Shown in pieces: positions 6,399 through 6,479 of a stretch of DNA of 6,479 nt; position 1 is the stretch's first letter, and each line of letters begins with the position of its first letter. The position numbers and the translations under genes were made by a program. The DNA lies in NCBI GenBank assembly GCA_947631725.1, contig CANRML010000068.1, positions 1 to 6,479 of the forward strand, given 5' to 3'. Origin of the DNA: an uncultured Clostridia bacterium (GTDB lineage: Bacteria > Bacillota > Clostridia > TANB77 > CAG-508). A model generated the notes under the pieces. The model was not told where the DNA came from. It ran no database searches and worked only from the letters and a program-made list of their open reading frames with translations.

Positions 6399-6479
6399 CG
6401 GTGGGCACGACCGTGTATGCTAGGCAAAAGGACTCAAGCCGGCCAAATGAACGCAACAGAGGCAAGTACAACTGTAAAT
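6399..6479 (+). other. GC-shifted terminal segment, possible edge of a mobile or structured element
   Basis: By my count, 42 of these 81 bases are G or C (52%), against 32 of 141 (23%) in the preceding stretch 6258-6398. Two plus-strand frames stay open to the window end. One reads from an ATG at 6417 and includes MNATEASTTVN from a second ATG at 6447, but neither ATG has a convincing ribosome site. A small stem CGGT/ACCG (6399-6402 with 6410-6413) is possible, and the segment from 6401 begins GTGGG. It could be the 5' edge of a group II-type intron, the start of an element-encoded protein, or a structured RNA. I cannot choose between these from 81 bases. Confidence 0.4.

Noticed and set aside
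6215..6427. A 70-codon minus-strand open frame across the terminator and the repeat region.
   Set aside because: It crosses the terminator hairpin and the dyad repeats, overlaps the end of the debranching enzyme gene, and shows no recognisable domain. Chance in AT-rich DNA explains it.

Overview
The window is strongly A+T-rich. It has short intergenic gaps, purine-rich Shine-Dalgarno sites and A/T-ended codons, and TGG is used normally for Trp. Together these suggest a low-GC Gram-positive bacterium of the Clostridia type. This is inferred from composition and gene families; no marker fixes the genus.

The layout is two divergent operons around a 260-base spacer. The leftward operon (1454 down to 54) encodes a short NfeD-like membrane protein followed 42 bases later by a stomatin/QmcA-type SPFH protein. 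This is a classic partner pair that organises membrane microdomains, and it ends at a strong hairpin (13-42) that can work in both directions. The rightward operon (1715 to 6257) is murB, a yvcK/glmR-family gene, and an amylo-alpha-1,6-glucosidase gene, separated by 25 and 24 bases and closed by a perfect 12-bp hairpin terminator with a GAAA loop (6262-6292).

The rightward operon links peptidoglycan precursor synthesis (MurB makes UDP-MurNAc), a protein family that senses UDP-GlcNAc and controls carbon flow into the wall (YvcK/GlmR), and glycogen or alpha-glucan breakdown. The usual clostridial neighbours of yvcK (rapZ/yvcJ and whiA) are absent. The YvcK protein is the most unusual gene product here. 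It has a two-helix membrane anchor at the N-terminus, changes in family motifs around the predicted ligand pocket, and a roughly 80-residue lysine-rich tail.

The last 220 bases hold no gene that can be called. Just after the terminator lie three copies of a CCAnAnATTGG dyad and a larger imperfect inverted repeat. At about 6399 the composition then jumps from 23% to 52% G+C (my counts). These last 81 bases look like the edge of a foreign or structured element cut by the end of the window. No CRISPR array, tRNA, rRNA or insertion sequence with a recognisable transposase is present.
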